From contig NZ_CP081001.1 in NCBI RefSeq assembly GCF_029590555.1, positions 2,170,001-2,234,000 on the forward strand: 64,000 nucleotides of DNA, written 5' to 3'. Both the position numbers and the translations under genes were made by a program. This DNA is from Sphingobium sp. V4 (lineage in GTDB: Bacteria; Pseudomonadota; Alphaproteobacteria; Sphingomonadales; Sphingomonadaceae). The notes under the pieces were generated by a model. The model ran no database searches. It was not told where the DNA came from and saw only the letters and a list, made by a program, of their open reading frames with translations. Shown piece after piece: positions 53,588 through 63,413 of the stretch (position 1 is the first letter of the stretch; the number at the start of each line of letters is the position of its first letter).

Positions 53588-54343
53588 ATGACCCGCTTCG
53601 CCTTCACCGTCGAGTTTGACGGCCGCCCCTTCATGGGCTGGCAACGCCAGGCCCATGGGCCCAGCGTGCAGCAGGCCATCGAAGATGCGATCCTCGCCGT
53701 CACCGGCGAGCGCGCGGTGATCCATGCCGCCGGGCGGACCGATGCGGGCGTCCATGGCCTGGCGATGCGCGCCCATGCGGAGATCGCGAAGGAGATCGCC
53801 CCCTTCCGCATCATGGAGGCGATCAATGCGCGGCTGCGGCCGGCCCCGGTGGCGATCCTGGCGTGCGACGCCGTGCCCGACGACTGGCACGCCCGTTTTT
53901 CCTGCATCGGCCGGTCCTATGTCTATCGCATCGCCAACCGGCGGGCGCCGCTGACCTTCGAGCAGGGGCTGGCGTGGCGGGTGATCCAGCCGCTCGATGC
54001 GGATGCAATGCACGAGGCCGCGCAGATATTGGTCGGGCGGCATGACTTCACCACCTTCCGGTCGGCCCATTGCCAGGCGGAAAGCCCGGTCAAGTCGCTC
54101 GACCGGCTGGACGTGGCGCGCGACGGCGACCGCATCGCCATCCATGCGGCGGCCCGATCCTTCCTTCACCATCAGGTGCGGTCGATGGTCGGGTGCCTGA
54201 CGATGGTCGGGATGAGGCGGTGGAGCGCGGACGACCTGCGCGCGGCGCTGGAGGCGAAGGATCGCGCGGCGCTGGGCCTGAACGCGCCGCCCGATGGCCT
54301 CTATTTCGTCCGCGCCGCCTATCCGGGCGAGGCGGTCCTATGA
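53588..54343 (+). CDS. truA: tRNA pseudouridine38-40 synthase TruA
   Basis: Makes pseudouridine at positions 38-40 of the tRNA anticodon stem. 251 residues from the ATG at 53588. Catalytic Asp52 in [18 protein letters not shown] and the C-terminal [11 protein letters not shown] motif are present. Co-transcribed with fmt. Confidence 0.96.
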   Translation: MTRFAFTVEFDGRPFMGWQRQAHGPSVQQAIEDAILAVTGERAVIHAAGRTDAGVHGLAMRAHAEIAKEIAPFRIMEAINARLRPAPVAILACDAVPDDWHARFSCIGRSYVYRIANRRAPLTFEQGLAWRVIQPLDADAMHEAAQILVGRHDFTTFRSAHCQAESPVKSLDRLDVARDGDRIAIHAAARSFLHHQVRSMVGCLTMVGMRRWSADDLRAALEAKDRAALGLNAPPDGLYFVRAAYPGEAVL

Positions 54344-54374
54344 AGGCGCGCGTTGGCGCGCGCATCGACATTTT

Positions 54375-55094
54375 TCACAGGCTGGCCCTGAAGGGCGTGA
54401 AATTGGTGCCGGCATCGTAGACGTCCAGCCCTTCGCGCCGCTTGACGAAGCCCACCACGGCGTAGGTGACGGGGGTCAGGATCGCTTCCCAGCCGACCTT
54501 CATCGCCCAGTTGGTGACCATCACCGTCAACACCTGCGCGTCGCTCCAGTCGCCATAGAAGGCCAGCGGGTAGAAGATCAGGCTGTCCACCCCTTGCCCC
54601 ACCACCGTCGATCCGATCGTGCGCGTCCACAGATGCCGCCCCTGGGTCAGCAGCTTCATCTTGGCGAGGACGAAGCTGTTGGCGAACTCGCCCGCCCAGA
54701 AGGCGCAGAGCGAGGCGAAGACGATGCGCCAGGTGCTGCCGAACACCGCTTCATAGGCCTTCTGGTCGGGCCAGCCCTCGGCAGGCGGCAGGGCGACCAC
54801 CACCCAGCTCATCAGCGCCATGAACAGCATCGCGGCGAAACCCGCCCAGACGCAGCGGCGCGCGCGAGCATAGCCATAGACTTCGGTCAGCACGTCACCC
54901 AGCACATAGCCGAGCGGGAAGAAGAGGATGCCAGCGCCGAAGGTGAAGCCGCCCAGCGTCGATAGCTTGGCCGCGCCGATCAGGTTCGACAGCAGCAATA
55001 TGGCGACGAATGCCGCCATGAAGAAATCGAAATAGCGCAGCGGGCGCGTACCCAACGCCCCGGCATCGACCTTGTGAACAGCCCCCTCGTTCAT
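54375..55094 (-). CDS. Queuosine precursor transporter (YhhQ/VUT family)
   Basis: A membrane transporter of the VUT (DUF165) family, which imports queuosine precursors preQ0 or preQ1. 239 residues, about six hydrophobic segments; family motifs LGYVLGDVLTEVYGYARAR and FWAGEFANSFVLAKMK, plus DSLIFYPLAFYG. Convergent with truA. Confidence 0.88.
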   Translation of the reverse strand: MNEGAVHKVDAGALGTRPLRYFDFFMAAFVAILLLSNLIGAAKLSTLGGFTFGAGILFFPLGYVLGDVLTEVYGYARARRCVWAGFAAMLFMALMSWVVVALPPAEGWPDQKAYEAVFGSTWRIVFASLCAFWAGEFANSFVLAKMKLLTQGRHLWTRTIGSTVVGQGVDSLIFYPLAFYGDWSDAQVLTVMVTNWAMKVGWEAILTPVTYAVVGFVKRREGLDVYDAGTNFTPFRASL

Positions 55095-55178
55095 GCGGAC
55101 ATGCTTATCGCCTGGTCGGATGATTGCAAGCCGTGCTGTTGCAAGCCGTTCCCTCGCCCGCTATCGCGGCAGGCGCAC

Positions 55179-55255
55179 GGCCCCGTAGCTCAGTTGGATA
55201 GAGCATTCGCCTTCTAAGCGAATGGTCGCAGGTTCGAATCCTGCCGGGGTCGCCA
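55179..55255 (+). tRNA. tRNA-Arg (anticodon TCT)
   Basis: A 77-base cloverleaf: acceptor GGCCCCG pairs with CGGGGTC, D arm GCTCAGTTGGATAGAGC, anticodon stem CATTCGC/GCGAATG with loop CTTCTAA (anticodon TCT), T arm GCAGGTTCGAATCCTGC, and CCA encoded at 55253-55255. It reads AGA codons, rare in such a G+C-rich genome. Confidence 0.97.
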
Positions 55256-55719
55256 ATAGAGAATGCGGCAATCGGACCAGTCGCACCGCCTTCGAATGGC
55301 TCACCATCTTGACCCGATGGACAGGGGTCCAGGCGGTCCTCTGGTTGAACGGTCATCATCCGTAAGATGCGTTCGGCCACGGCCGTGACCGGCTTATGAT
55401 TACCGATATGAAGTGAGTCGTCCCTGCCGAACCGAACGGGAGCGGCCTTGGGCGAGGAACAGATGGGATTGAGGTATGTCTTGACGGCAATTGCCCCCGC
55501 ATTGCCGCCAGCGTCCTGCGCCCGCGTTTCCCGCGCCTCGGCTATCGACCGGAATGACCTTGCTTCCGTGCCCTGAAGCCACCCCCTTTCGGGCCGAAGG
55601 GAGGGTCAGGCGCGAGCCTGGCCCTTTCCTTTTGTGGCGTTCATGCCGCGTCGGAGATTATCCCGGTCCCCATTATCGTCGCTCGACACCGGCTTCCCTG
55701 GCCGTCTAAGAAGACGGAC
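55256..55719. other. Gene-free stretch after the tRNA gene
   Basis: 464 bases without a supported gene. No duplicate of the tRNA 3' end, integrase trace or clear repeat is visible. The only structure is CCGTCT/AGACGG (55702-55717), a short hairpin just before the GST start. Confidence 0.5.
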
Positions 55720-56394
55720 ATGATGAAGCTGTTCATTGGCAACAAGGCCTATTCGAGCTGGTCGCTGCGCGGCTGGCTGGCGTGCAAGCTGTCCGGCCTG
55801 CCCTTCGAGGAGGTGGTCGTCCCCCTCTATGACGAAGCCTGGGAAAAGAGGCGCGAGGGCGACGAGTTCGCGCCGTCGTCGGGCAAGGTGCCGATCCTGT
55901 GGGACGGCGACGACATCGTCGTTTGGGACAGCCTGGCGATCGTCGAATATCTGAACGAGAAGACCGGCGGCGACAAATTCTGGCCCGCCGATCCCGCCGC
56001 GCGCGCCATGGCCCGGTCCATGGCAGCGGAAATGCACAGCAGCTTCGCCGCGCTGCGCCGCGAGCACAGCATGAATATCCGCCAGATCTATCCCGCCGTT
56101 CCGCCGTCGGAAGCCGTGGCACAGGATATCGCCCGGATCATGCAGCTCTGGGCTGAGGCCCGCGCCCGCCATGGCGGCGACGGCGAATATCTGTTCGGGG
56201 CGTTCGGCGCCGCCGACCTGATGTTCGCGCCGGTCGTGACCCGCTTCATCACCTATCAGCTGCCGGTCGCCCGCTTCGCCGAAGCCTATATGCGCGCGGT
56301 CATCGCCCATCCGTGGATGCAGGAATGGATCGGCGGCGCGCAGGCGGAGGAATGGGTGATCGACAAGTTCGAAGTCCCGCCCCAGACGGCCTGA
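55720..56394 (+). CDS. Glutathione S-transferase family protein
   Basis: 224 residues. Thioredoxin-like N-terminal domain (MKLFIGNKAYSSWSLRGWLAC) with GKVPILWDGD containing the cis-Pro, and DSLAIVEYLNE for glutathione binding; then a helical C-terminal domain. Substrates cannot be predicted. ATGs at 55720 and 55723 are both possible. The next gene begins 4 bases after its stop, probably one operon. Confidence 0.9.
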   Translation: MMKLFIGNKAYSSWSLRGWLACKLSGLPFEEVVVPLYDEAWEKRREGDEFAPSSGKVPILWDGDDIVVWDSLAIVEYLNEKTGGDKFWPADPAARAMARSMAAEMHSSFAALRREHSMNIRQIYPAVPPSEAVAQDIARIMQLWAEARARHGGDGEYLFGAFGAADLMFAPVVTRFITYQLPVARFAEAYMRAVIAHPWMQEWIGGAQAEEWVIDKFEVPPQTA

Positions 56395-56398
56395 GCCG

Positions 56399-57025
56399 AT
56401 GAGCGACAGCCCGGAGACTCGCAAGGAGGAAGCCGCCAGAATCCGCCGGCGCTGGATCACGCTGGGCGAATTGCTGGCGGTGGCCGCGGTACTCATCTCC
56501 GCCCTCACCCTTTATCTCAACTGGGCGGACAAGAAGGACGAGCGCGCCGACAAAGCGGCGCAGAGCCTCCGGGATTCCGCCCGTGCCGCCCGACTGGTAC
56601 TGAATGGGCAGGCCGATGGCGACAGCCGGCTGACGCTCAAGCCGACCGATCCCGGTCAACTGGTGCAGAGCCAGACGATCCATTTCCCCACGGCGCTGGG
56701 CATCGCGCCGGTCGATACCACCGGCGAACCGCGGATCGAGGCCCGCTGGTTCGAGGACGCGCTGAAAAAAGCGCGCAATGCGGCCAAGCTGCCCGATGAC
56801 AGCATCGGCGACGAGACATTGCCGGTGACAATCGTCACCCAGTTCGTCGTCAATGGCGACACGCGCAGCGACTCCGCCATCTATGCCATCGGCTATGGCA
56901 TTGCCGGGAAATGGCTGTCGGGCCATCGGCTGACGCTGCGTGGCCTGTCGCTCGTCGGCCCCGCGCAAGGAGCAGGCGCCCAGGCCCAGATCGACGCCCG
57001 CTGGGCGCGCCAGACGAAGCGCTGA
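56399..57025 (+). CDS. Single-span membrane protein, unknown function
   Basis: 208 residues. A charged N-terminus, one membrane helix at about 23-40 (ELLAVAAVLISALTLYLN), a short basic and acidic linker, then a soluble C-terminal domain (LNGQADGDSRLTLKP..., TLRGLSLVGPAQG). No family recognised. It follows the GST gene and precedes the ndk terminator region. Confidence 0.75.
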   Translation: MSDSPETRKEEAARIRRRWITLGELLAVAAVLISALTLYLNWADKKDERADKAAQSLRDSARAARLVLNGQADGDSRLTLKPTDPGQLVQSQTIHFPTALGIAPVDTTGEPRIEARWFEDALKKARNAAKLPDDSIGDETLPVTIVTQFVVNGDTRSDSAIYAIGYGIAGKWLSGHRLTLRGLSLVGPAQGAGAQAQIDARWARQTKR

Positions 57026-57045
57026 GCCAAGCCAGCCAACAAAAA

Positions 57046-57078
57046 CCCGGCAGCCCCTGTGGGAGCGCCGGGCCTTCT
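57046..57078. terminator. Terminator between convergent genes before ndk
   Basis: CCCGGC and GCCGGG enclose a secondary CCC/GGG stem, followed by CCTTCTTG on the plus strand. It ends the GST operon and, from the other side, may end ndk. Confidence 0.7.
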
Positions 57079-57103
57079 TGCTCGTCCGGAGACGATATCG
57101 GTT

Positions 57104-57526
57104 TTAGCCGACGATTTCTTCGGGCTTGAAGAAATAGGCGATCTCGATCGCGGCATTTTCTTCACTGTCAGACCCGTGGACCGAATTGGCTTCGATCGAT
57201 TCGGCCAGCTCCTTGCGGATCGTGCCTGCGTCGGCATTGGCCGGGTTGGTTGCGCCCATGATGTCGCGGTTGCGCTGCACGGCATTCTCGCCTTCCAGCA
57301 CCTGCACGACCACCGGGCCGGAGATCATGAAGGCGACCAGATCGGCGAAGAAGGGGCGTTCCTTGTGAACGGCATAGAAGCCTTCGGCCTGTTCGCGGCT
57401 CATGCGGATGCGCTTGGAGGCGACGACGCGCAGGCCAGCTTCCTCCAGCATCTTGGTGACCGCGCCGGTCAGGTTGCGACGGGTCGCATCGGGCTTGATG
57501 ATCGAAAAGGTGCGCGTGACGGCCAT
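57104..57526 (-). CDS. ndk: Nucleoside diphosphate kinase
   Basis: Balances NTP pools by transferring phosphate between nucleotides. 140 residues with [28 protein letters not shown] and the catalytic His in [10 protein letters not shown]. Normal length. Confidence 0.97.
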   Translation of the reverse strand: MAVTRTFSIIKPDATRRNLTGAVTKMLEEAGLRVVASKRIRMSREQAEGFYAVHKERPFFADLVAFMISGPVVVQVLEGENAVQRNRDIMGATNPANADAGTIRKELAESIEANSVHGSDSEENAAIEIAYFFKPEEIVG

Positions 57527-57608
57527 GGCCCTCGGTACTCCAATGGTGGGGGAATAAAGTTGCGCGCCCTTTAGACGCGCCGGTCCCGCGCCGCAAGAGG
57601 CTTCACCG

Positions 57609-58046
57609 CTACGGGCCTTGCACCCATTTGCGGCCTTCCTGCCGCCAGAAACGCGGTTCGACGCCGTCGGCCCTGCTCAGCGCGCGCCAACTCGCGCGCG
57701 CGCTCTCGATCGTGTCGGCGTCGAAAAAATAGAAGGCGCGCTCGAACCCAAGCACTTCCTCGCGCCAGATGCCGTCCGCCAGAGCGACATGCGCCGCGCC
57801 GTTCAGCGGGTTGCAGTCCCCGCTCAGCAGGATCGGCTGGTGCGCCTCGCCCCCATCGCCCGCCCGGCCATGCGCCAGGAAAGTTTCGGGCGGGCCGGCC
57901 CACAGACCCGCCGAAATCCGCTCCAGCCGGTCCGGCTCCTGCGCGACCACCAGCAGCCGCGCGCCCAGGCCAAGGATACGCGCCGCGATGGCGGGCATCA
58001 CCTGGTCCACGGGATCGCGGCCGAGCTGGTAGAAATCGACCTGCAT
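57609..58046 (-). CDS. holC: DNA polymerase III chi subunit
   Basis: A clamp-loader accessory subunit that connects to single-strand binding protein. 145 residues from the ATG at 58046, which shares a base with the pepA stop (TGATG). The start [18 protein letters not shown] and [19 protein letters not shown] are HolC-like. The pepA-holC order is conserved in many proteobacteria. Confidence 0.88.
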   Translation of the reverse strand: MQVDFYQLGRDPVDQVMPAIAARILGLGARLLVVAQEPDRLERISAGLWAGPPETFLAHGRAGDGGEAHQPILLSGDCNPLNGAAHVALADGIWREEVLGFERAFYFFDADTIESARASWRALSRADGVEPRFWRQEGRKWVQGP

Positions 58047-59491
58047 CAGGCTTCGAACTTGTCCGCCACCAGCCGGTCGATCAGGCGCACGCCATAGCCG
58101 GTCGCTCCCTTGTCCCAGGTGCCTCCGGGCTTGTCGGCCCAGACCATCCCGGCAATGTCGAGATGCGCCCATTTGACGCCATCCTCGATGAAGCGCTTGA
58201 GGAACTGCGCCGCGGTGATCGACCCGGCATAGCGCGGGCCGATATTCTTCATGTCGGCGATCGGGCTGTCGATCAGCTTGTCATAGGCAGCAGACAGCGG
58301 AAAGCGCCACAGCGGGTCGCCCACCGCCTGTCCCGCCGCGATCAGATCGTTGGCCAGGCCATCGTCGTTGGAAAAAATGCCCGCATATTCGCTGCCCAGC
58401 GACACGATCATCGCGCCGGTCAGGGTGGCCAGGTCCACGATCACGTCCGGCTTGTAGGTGCGCTGCGCCCAGGTCAGCGCGTCGCACAGAACCAGCCGCC
58501 CTTCGGCGTCGGTGTTCAATACCTCGATCGTCTGGCCCGACATGGATGTGACGATGTCGCCCGGACGCTGGGCATTGCCGTCAGGCATGTTTTCGACCAG
58601 CCCGCAGATGCCCACGACATGCGCCTTGGCCTTGCGCCCGGCCAGCGCCTTCATCGCGCCCGCGACCGCGCCCGCGCCGCCCATGTCCCACTTCATGTCC
58701 TCCATGCCCGCCGCCGGCTTGATCGAGATGCCGCCAGTGTCGAAGGTCACGCCCTTGCCGACGAACACCACCGGCTTTTCGACCGCGCCGTTGGTGCCGT
58801 CCCATTCCATCGCCAGCAACCGCGCCTCGCGCACCGAACCCTGCGCCACGCCCAGCAGCGATCCCATGCCCAGGCCTTCCATCGCCGCCTTGTCGAGAAC
58901 GGTAATCTTCACGCCCAGCTCTTCCAGATGCCGGCAGCGTTCGACGAAGCTTTCGGGGTAGAGAATGTTCGCCGGCTCCGACACCAATTCGCGGGTGAAG
59001 GCGACCCCCGCCGCCACCGCCGACAGTTGCTCCCACGCGGCGTCCGCGCCGGCCGCGACCAGGGTCAGCGTCTTCAGCGTCGGCTTCGCCTTTTCCGGCT
59101 GACGCGTGCGATAAGTGTCGATGCGCCATCCGCGCAGCAGCGCGCCGAAGGCCAACTGCGCCGCCAGTTCGCCACTGGCGCCGCCGAAGAATTCGACCGC
59201 GGCATGGATTGCGCCGCTTGTCGCCAGCTTGCCCGTCAGCGCCGCGCCGGCCTTCTCGACATCCTGCGCACTGCCGGCGCCGATCCCCAGCAACAGCACG
59301 CGCAGCGTCTTGCCGCCTTCGGCGACAAAGCTTTCGAAGACCGACGCGGTTTCCCCGGTGAAGCGCGAAGACGCCGCGCCAGCCGCCAGCGTCGGCGCGG
59401 CGGCCAGTGGCAATGTGTCGAAGCCACCCTTGGGCACGGCAAAGACCAGGGTGTCCGCATCGGGACGGGTCGGGCTGAAGTGGATATCCAT
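58046..59491 (-). CDS. pepA: Leucyl aminopeptidase (M17)
   Basis: A cytoplasmic zinc-dependent aminopeptidase, 481 residues. The M17 active site is visible: VGKGVTFDTGGISIKPA, and NTDAEGRLVL, with DLATLTGAM. It is divergent from lptD and overlaps holC by one base. Confidence 0.96.
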   Translation of the reverse strand: MDIHFSPTRPDADTLVFAVPKGGFDTLPLAAAPTLAAGAASSRFTGETASVFESFVAEGGKTLRVLLLGIGAGSAQDVEKAGAALTGKLATSGAIHAAVEFFGGASGELAAQLAFGALLRGWRIDTYRTRQPEKAKPTLKTLTLVAAGADAAWEQLSAVAAGVAFTRELVSEPANILYPESFVERCRHLEELGVKITVLDKAAMEGLGMGSLLGVAQGSVREARLLAMEWDGTNGAVEKPVVFVGKGVTFDTGGISIKPAAGMEDMKWDMGGAGAVAGAMKALAGRKAKAHVVGICGLVENMPDGNAQRPGDIVTSMSGQTIEVLNTDAEGRLVLCDALTWAQRTYKPDVIVDLATLTGAMIVSLGSEYAGIFSNDDGLANDLIAAGQAVGDPLWRFPLSAAYDKLIDSPIADMKNIGPRYAGSITAAQFLKRFIEDGVKWAHLDIAGMVWADKPGGTWDKGATGYGVRLIDRLVADKFEA

Positions 59492-59654
59492 CTGGGCTCT
59501 TTTCCTCTTTTGTCGGCGGGCGGCGGGAACCGCGCTCTTGTCTGCCAGATAGTGCGCTTTCCCCGTCTGGCAAAGCGCTTCGACCGATTTTGCGGCCCGT
59601 CATGGATCGCGGGCGATTGCGGACAGCCAATCAGTGCGATAGGCGGGACGCCAG

Positions 59655-61940
59655 ATGCGCCCGTCGATAAGGCCCCCCTGCTTGCAAAACGCCCTGTTCC
59701 CCATTTCCTTCCGCGCCGCATTGCTGGGCGGTGTCGCGTTCGCCGCCGGCCCGCAGGCGCTGGCGCAACAGCTCAACGAACCGCAGACGCCGATCAGCGC
59801 GCCTGACGCGCCGGTGCCGGACAGCGAGAACCAGCTCGGCTTTGCGGCCGACACGCTGCAATATGACAGCGACAGCGACGTGGTGACCGCAAGCGGCAAT
59901 GTGCAGCTGCTGCGCGACGGCAACCGCCTGCGCGCCGACAAGGTCGTATGGGACCGCAACTCGGGCAAGGTGGAGGCGCAGGGCAATGTCTCCGTCACCG
60001 ACCCCGAAGGCAATATCGCCTATGGCGACCGCTTCGACGTGACCGACACGCTCAAGGACGGCGCGGTCGACAATATGCTTCTGGTGCTCCAGTCCGGCGG
60101 CCGCCTGGCGGCAGTCAAGGGCGAGCGCGTCAACGGCGTCTACACGCTCCACCGCGCCGCCTATACCGGCTGCGCGGTGGAGGACAGCGATGGCTGCCCC
60201 AAGGAGCCGACCTGGCAGATCAATGCCGTCCGCGTGATCTACGATCCCACGCGCGAACGCGTGACGTACAAGAACGCCAATATCGAGCTGTTCGGCCTGC
60301 CGCTCATCCCCCTGCCCGGCCTGTCCCATCCGGTCGGCGACAATGGCGGCAGCGGCCTGCTGATGCCCAACCTGCGCTACGACCGCACCAACGGCTTCGA
60401 AATCGCGCTGCCCTATTATTACAAGCTGGCGCCCAATCGCGACCTGACCATCACGCCGCACGTCTACACCGACACGCTGCCGATGCTGGAGACGAACTTC
60501 CGCCACCTGACCGATCGCGGCGCCTACCAGATCACCGGCTACATCACCCATGGCAGCCGCGTCGCGACCAGCGACAGCGCTGCGGGCACCACACCGGCAG
60601 ATTCGGAAAGGGATATTCGCGGCTATCTCGATGCCAGCGGCGCGATGCAGCTCAGCCCGGAATGGAGTGTCGACGGGTCGATCCGCGTGGCCACCGACCG
60701 CACCTTCCTGCGCCGTTACGACATCAGCCGCGACGACCGACTGCGATCGACCATCGGCGCGCAGCGCATTGGCGAGGACAGCTATTTCTCGATTCGCGGC
60801 TGGGCGGTGCAGACGCTGCGCCAAGGCGATTCGCAGGGACAGACCCCGATCGCGCTGCCGGTGATCGACTATCGGCTGCGGATGAAGGATCCGTGGCTGG
60901 GCGGCGTGCTGCAATTGCAGGCGAACACGCTGGCGATCACCCGGACCAGCGGCCAGGACACGCAACGCGCCTTCGCAGCCGCAGAATGGAATTTGCGCAC
61001 GCTGACCGGGCTTGGCCAGGAAGTGACGTTCACCGGTTATCTGCGCGGCGACGTCTATCACAGCAGCGACAATCTGCTGACCTCGGTCGCCAGCTACGCC
61101 GGCGATCCGGGCTGGCAGGCGCGCGGCATCGCTGCGGCCGCCGTCGACATGCGCTGGCCCTTCGTCGGCGAGGCATTTGGCGGTGTCCAGCGAATCGCGC
61201 CGCGCGTGCAGATCGTGGCCGCCCCCCACCTTGCCAACCTGTCGCTGCCCAATGAAGATGCCCGCGCCGTCGACCTGGAGGACAGCAACCTCTTCGCGCT
61301 CAACCGCTTCGCCGGCTATGACCGGTTCGAGGACAGCTCGCGCGTCACCTATGGCCTGGAATATAGCCTGGAGCTGGCCAATTTCTCGCTCCAGAGCATC
61401 GTCGGGCAAAGCTATCGCCTCGACCGCCGCGAAAGCATCCTGCCCGACGGCACCGGCCTTTCCGACCGCACCTCCGACATCGTCGGGCGCACCACGCTCC
61501 GCTACAAGAATCTGGTGGCCTTCACCCACCGTTTCCGGTTGGACAAGGATAGTCTGTCGGTCCGCCGCAACGAGATCGACGCCACCGTGGGCAGCAAGAA
61601 GACCTATGCCATGGTCGGCTATCTGCGCCTCAACCGCAACGCCATTTCCGGGCTTGAGGACCTTCAGGATCGCGAGGAGCTGCGCCTGGGCGGTCGGGTG
61701 CAGTTCGCGCGCTTCTGGTCCGTCTTCGGATCGACCGTCGTCGACCTGACCGACGCGCAGGAAGATCCGGTCAGCGCCGCCGACGGATATGAACCCGTCC
61801 GCCATCGGCTGGGCTTCGCCTATGAGGATGATTGCCTGACGCTCGGCCTCACCTGGCGACGCGACTACCAGGCCAATGGCGACGCGCGAAAGGGCAATGG
61901 TTTCCAGCTACGGCTAGCTTTCCGCAATATTGGCATATAA
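59655..61940 (+). CDS. lptD: LPS assembly protein LptD
   Basis: The outer-membrane beta barrel that, with LptE, inserts lipopolysaccharide into the outer leaflet. 761 residues. A signal peptide ends near ALAQQLNEPQ, then an OstA N-terminal domain (DSDSDVVTASGNVQLL, LRADKVVWDRNSGKVEAQGN) and a long barrel region rich in aromatic strands. Two Cys pairs of the kind used for the LptD disulfides are partly present (C in TGCAVEDSDGCPK). It heads lptD-surA-pdxA, the enterobacterial order. Confidence 0.94.
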   Translation: MRPSIRPPCLQNALFPISFRAALLGGVAFAAGPQALAQQLNEPQTPISAPDAPVPDSENQLGFAADTLQYDSDSDVVTASGNVQLLRDGNRLRADKVVWDRNSGKVEAQGNVSVTDPEGNIAYGDRFDVTDTLKDGAVDNMLLVLQSGGRLAAVKGERVNGVYTLHRAAYTGCAVEDSDGCPKEPTWQINAVRVIYDPTRERVTYKNANIELFGLPLIPLPGLSHPVGDNGGSGLLMPNLRYDRTNGFEIALPYYYKLAPNRDLTITPHVYTDTLPMLETNFRHLTDRGAYQITGYITHGSRVATSDSAAGTTPADSERDIRGYLDASGAMQLSPEWSVDGSIRVATDRTFLRRYDISRDDRLRSTIGAQRIGEDSYFSIRGWAVQTLRQGDSQGQTPIALPVIDYRLRMKDPWLGGVLQLQANTLAITRTSGQDTQRAFAAAEWNLRTLTGLGQEVTFTGYLRGDVYHSSDNLLTSVASYAGDPGWQARGIAAAAVDMRWPFVGEAFGGVQRIAPRVQIVAAPHLANLSLPNEDARAVDLEDSNLFALNRFAGYDRFEDSSRVTYGLEYSLELANFSLQSIVGQSYRLDRRESILPDGTGLSDRTSDIVGRTTLRYKNLVAFTHRFRLDKDSLSVRRNEIDATVGSKKTYAMVGYLRLNRNAISGLEDLQDREELRLGGRVQFARFWSVFGSTVVDLTDAQEDPVSAADGYEPVRHRLGFAYEDDCLTLGLTWRRDYQANGDARKGNGFQLRLAFRNIGI

Positions 61941-62027
61941 GGATCACGCTTCCCGCGTCCCCGTCAGGGCTGGTTAAGGCGGATCGATACATCATGTATC
62001 GGACCGTATTGGAGATTATTGCCGACG

Positions 62028-63413
62028 ATGCTGCCTGTCGTTTCCACGCCCAACCGCATGATCCGCGGCGTTCGTACCGGTTTGCGCGCCCTGCTGCTGT
62101 CGTCCGCGCTGATCGGCACCGGCATCCAGTCGGTCGCCGCCCAGACCGTCGATGATAGCGGCGATATCGCCGCGCAGCAGCTCAACCTGCCCAAGGACGT
62201 CACCGTCTTCGGCAAGAGCGATCCGAATGTCCGCAAGGCGACCGCGATCGTGAACGGCCGCATCATCACCGGCACCGACGTCGATCAGCGCCTCGCCCTC
62301 ATCATCACCGCCAATGGCGGCAAGGTGGAGGCCGAAGAAAAGGAACGGCTGCGCGTGCAGGTTCTGCGCAACCTGATCGACGAGACGCTCCAGATCCAGG
62401 AAGCCGCCGCCAACGACATCAAGGTCGATCCGGCGGAGGTCAACCAGAGCTATGAGCGGGTTGCCGCCAATTTCCGCCAGTCGCCCACCCAGTTCGACGG
62501 CTATCTGCGCGAAAAGGGCAGCTCGTCCGCCAGCATCAAGCGGCAGATCGAGGGCGAACTCGCCTGGAGCCGCCTGCTCCGCCGCAATATCCAGCCCTTC
62601 GTCAACGTGTCGGAGGAAGAAGTGAAGTCGGTCATCGACCGCCTCAACGCCGCGAAGGGCAGCGACGAATATCGGATCGGCGAAATCTATCTTTCGGCGA
62701 CGCCGGAAAATCGCGAGCAGATCGTCGCCAACGCCCGCAACATCATCCAGCAAATCCAGCAAGGCGGCAGCTTCCAGGCCTATGCCCGTCAGTTTTCCGA
62801 AGCGTCGACGGCCGCGGTCGGCGGCGACCTTGGCTGGATTCGCCCCGCGCAGCTCCCGGCCGAACTGGCGCAGGCCGCCGCGGAAATGCAGGTCGGCCAG
62901 ATCGCCGGACCGATCGAGACGGTGGGTGGCGTGTCGCTCATCTACGTCATGGACAAGCGCAAGGTGCTGACCGCCGATCCCCGCGATTCGCTGCTCAGCC
63001 TGAAGCAGTTGTCGGTCCTCTTCCCGCAGGGCACGACCAAGGAACAGGCAAGCGCCAAGGCCGCGAGCTTCGCGGCCGCGATCAAGGAGATCAAGGGGTG
63101 CGGCCAGGCCAATGAGGTCGGCGCGAAGATCGGCGCCGACGTGGTCGACAATGACAATGTGAAGGTCCGCGACCTGCCGCCGCAGTTGCAGGACATATTG
63201 CTCAACCTGCAGGTGGGTGAATCGACACCGCCCTTCGGCTCGATCACTGACGGCGTGCGCGTCCTGGTGGTCTGCGGCCGGGATGATCCGGCCTCCGCGA
63301 ACGCCCCCAATGCCGACCAGATCATGGCGCAGCTGGAGGAAGAACGGGTCAACAAGCGCGCGCGCATCTATTTGCGGGATCTTCGCCGCGATGCCGTCAT
63401 CGAATATAACTGA
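62028..63413 (+). CDS. surA: Periplasmic chaperone/peptidyl-prolyl isomerase SurA
   Basis: Escorts outer-membrane proteins, LptD among them, to the Bam complex. 461 residues from the ATG at 62028; TTG at 62019 and ATG at 62067 (MIRGVRTGLRALLLSSAL) are alternatives, the last directly before a signal peptide. N-terminal SurA domain (NGRIITGTDVDQRL), a parvulin domain (GGSFQAYARQFSEASTAAVGG... split) and the C-terminal VLVVCGRDD segment. It overlaps pdxA by 23 bases. Confidence 0.9.
   Translation: MLPVVSTPNRMIRGVRTGLRALLLSSALIGTGIQSVAAQTVDDSGDIAAQQLNLPKDVTVFGKSDPNVRKATAIVNGRIITGTDVDQRLALIITANGGKVEAEEKERLRVQVLRNLIDETLQIQEAAANDIKVDPAEVNQSYERVAANFRQSPTQFDGYLREKGSSSASIKRQIEGELAWSRLLRRNIQPFVNVSEEEVKSVIDRLNAAKGSDEYRIGEIYLSATPENREQIVANARNIIQQIQQGGSFQAYARQFSEASTAAVGGDLGWIRPAQLPAELAQAAAEMQVGQIAGPIETVGGVSLIYVMDKRKVLTADPRDSLLSLKQLSVLFPQGTTKEQASAKAASFAAAIKEIKGCGQANEVGAKIGADVVDNDNVKVRDLPPQLQDILLNLQVGESTPPFGSITDGVRVLVVCGRDDPASANAPNADQIMAQLEEERVNKRARIYLRDLRRDAVIEYN

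Noticed and set aside
55105..55380. Minus-strand open frame of 91 codons reading RIRTCDHSLRRRMLYPTELRG
   Set aside because: It is the antisense of the tRNA-Arg gene. This translation is a well-known spurious product of tRNA loci.
55491..55709. 72-codon open frame before the GST gene
   Set aside because: No ribosome-binding site and Arg/Pro-rich random-looking sequence.
55179..55719. tRNA-Arg as an integration site for a genomic island
   Set aside because: No duplicated tRNA end, integrase or foreign gene lies in the gene-free stretch that follows.
59631..61805. Minus-strand open frame of 724 codons
   Set aside because: Antisense to lptD; no recognisable domain, while lptD has an OstA domain and barrel.
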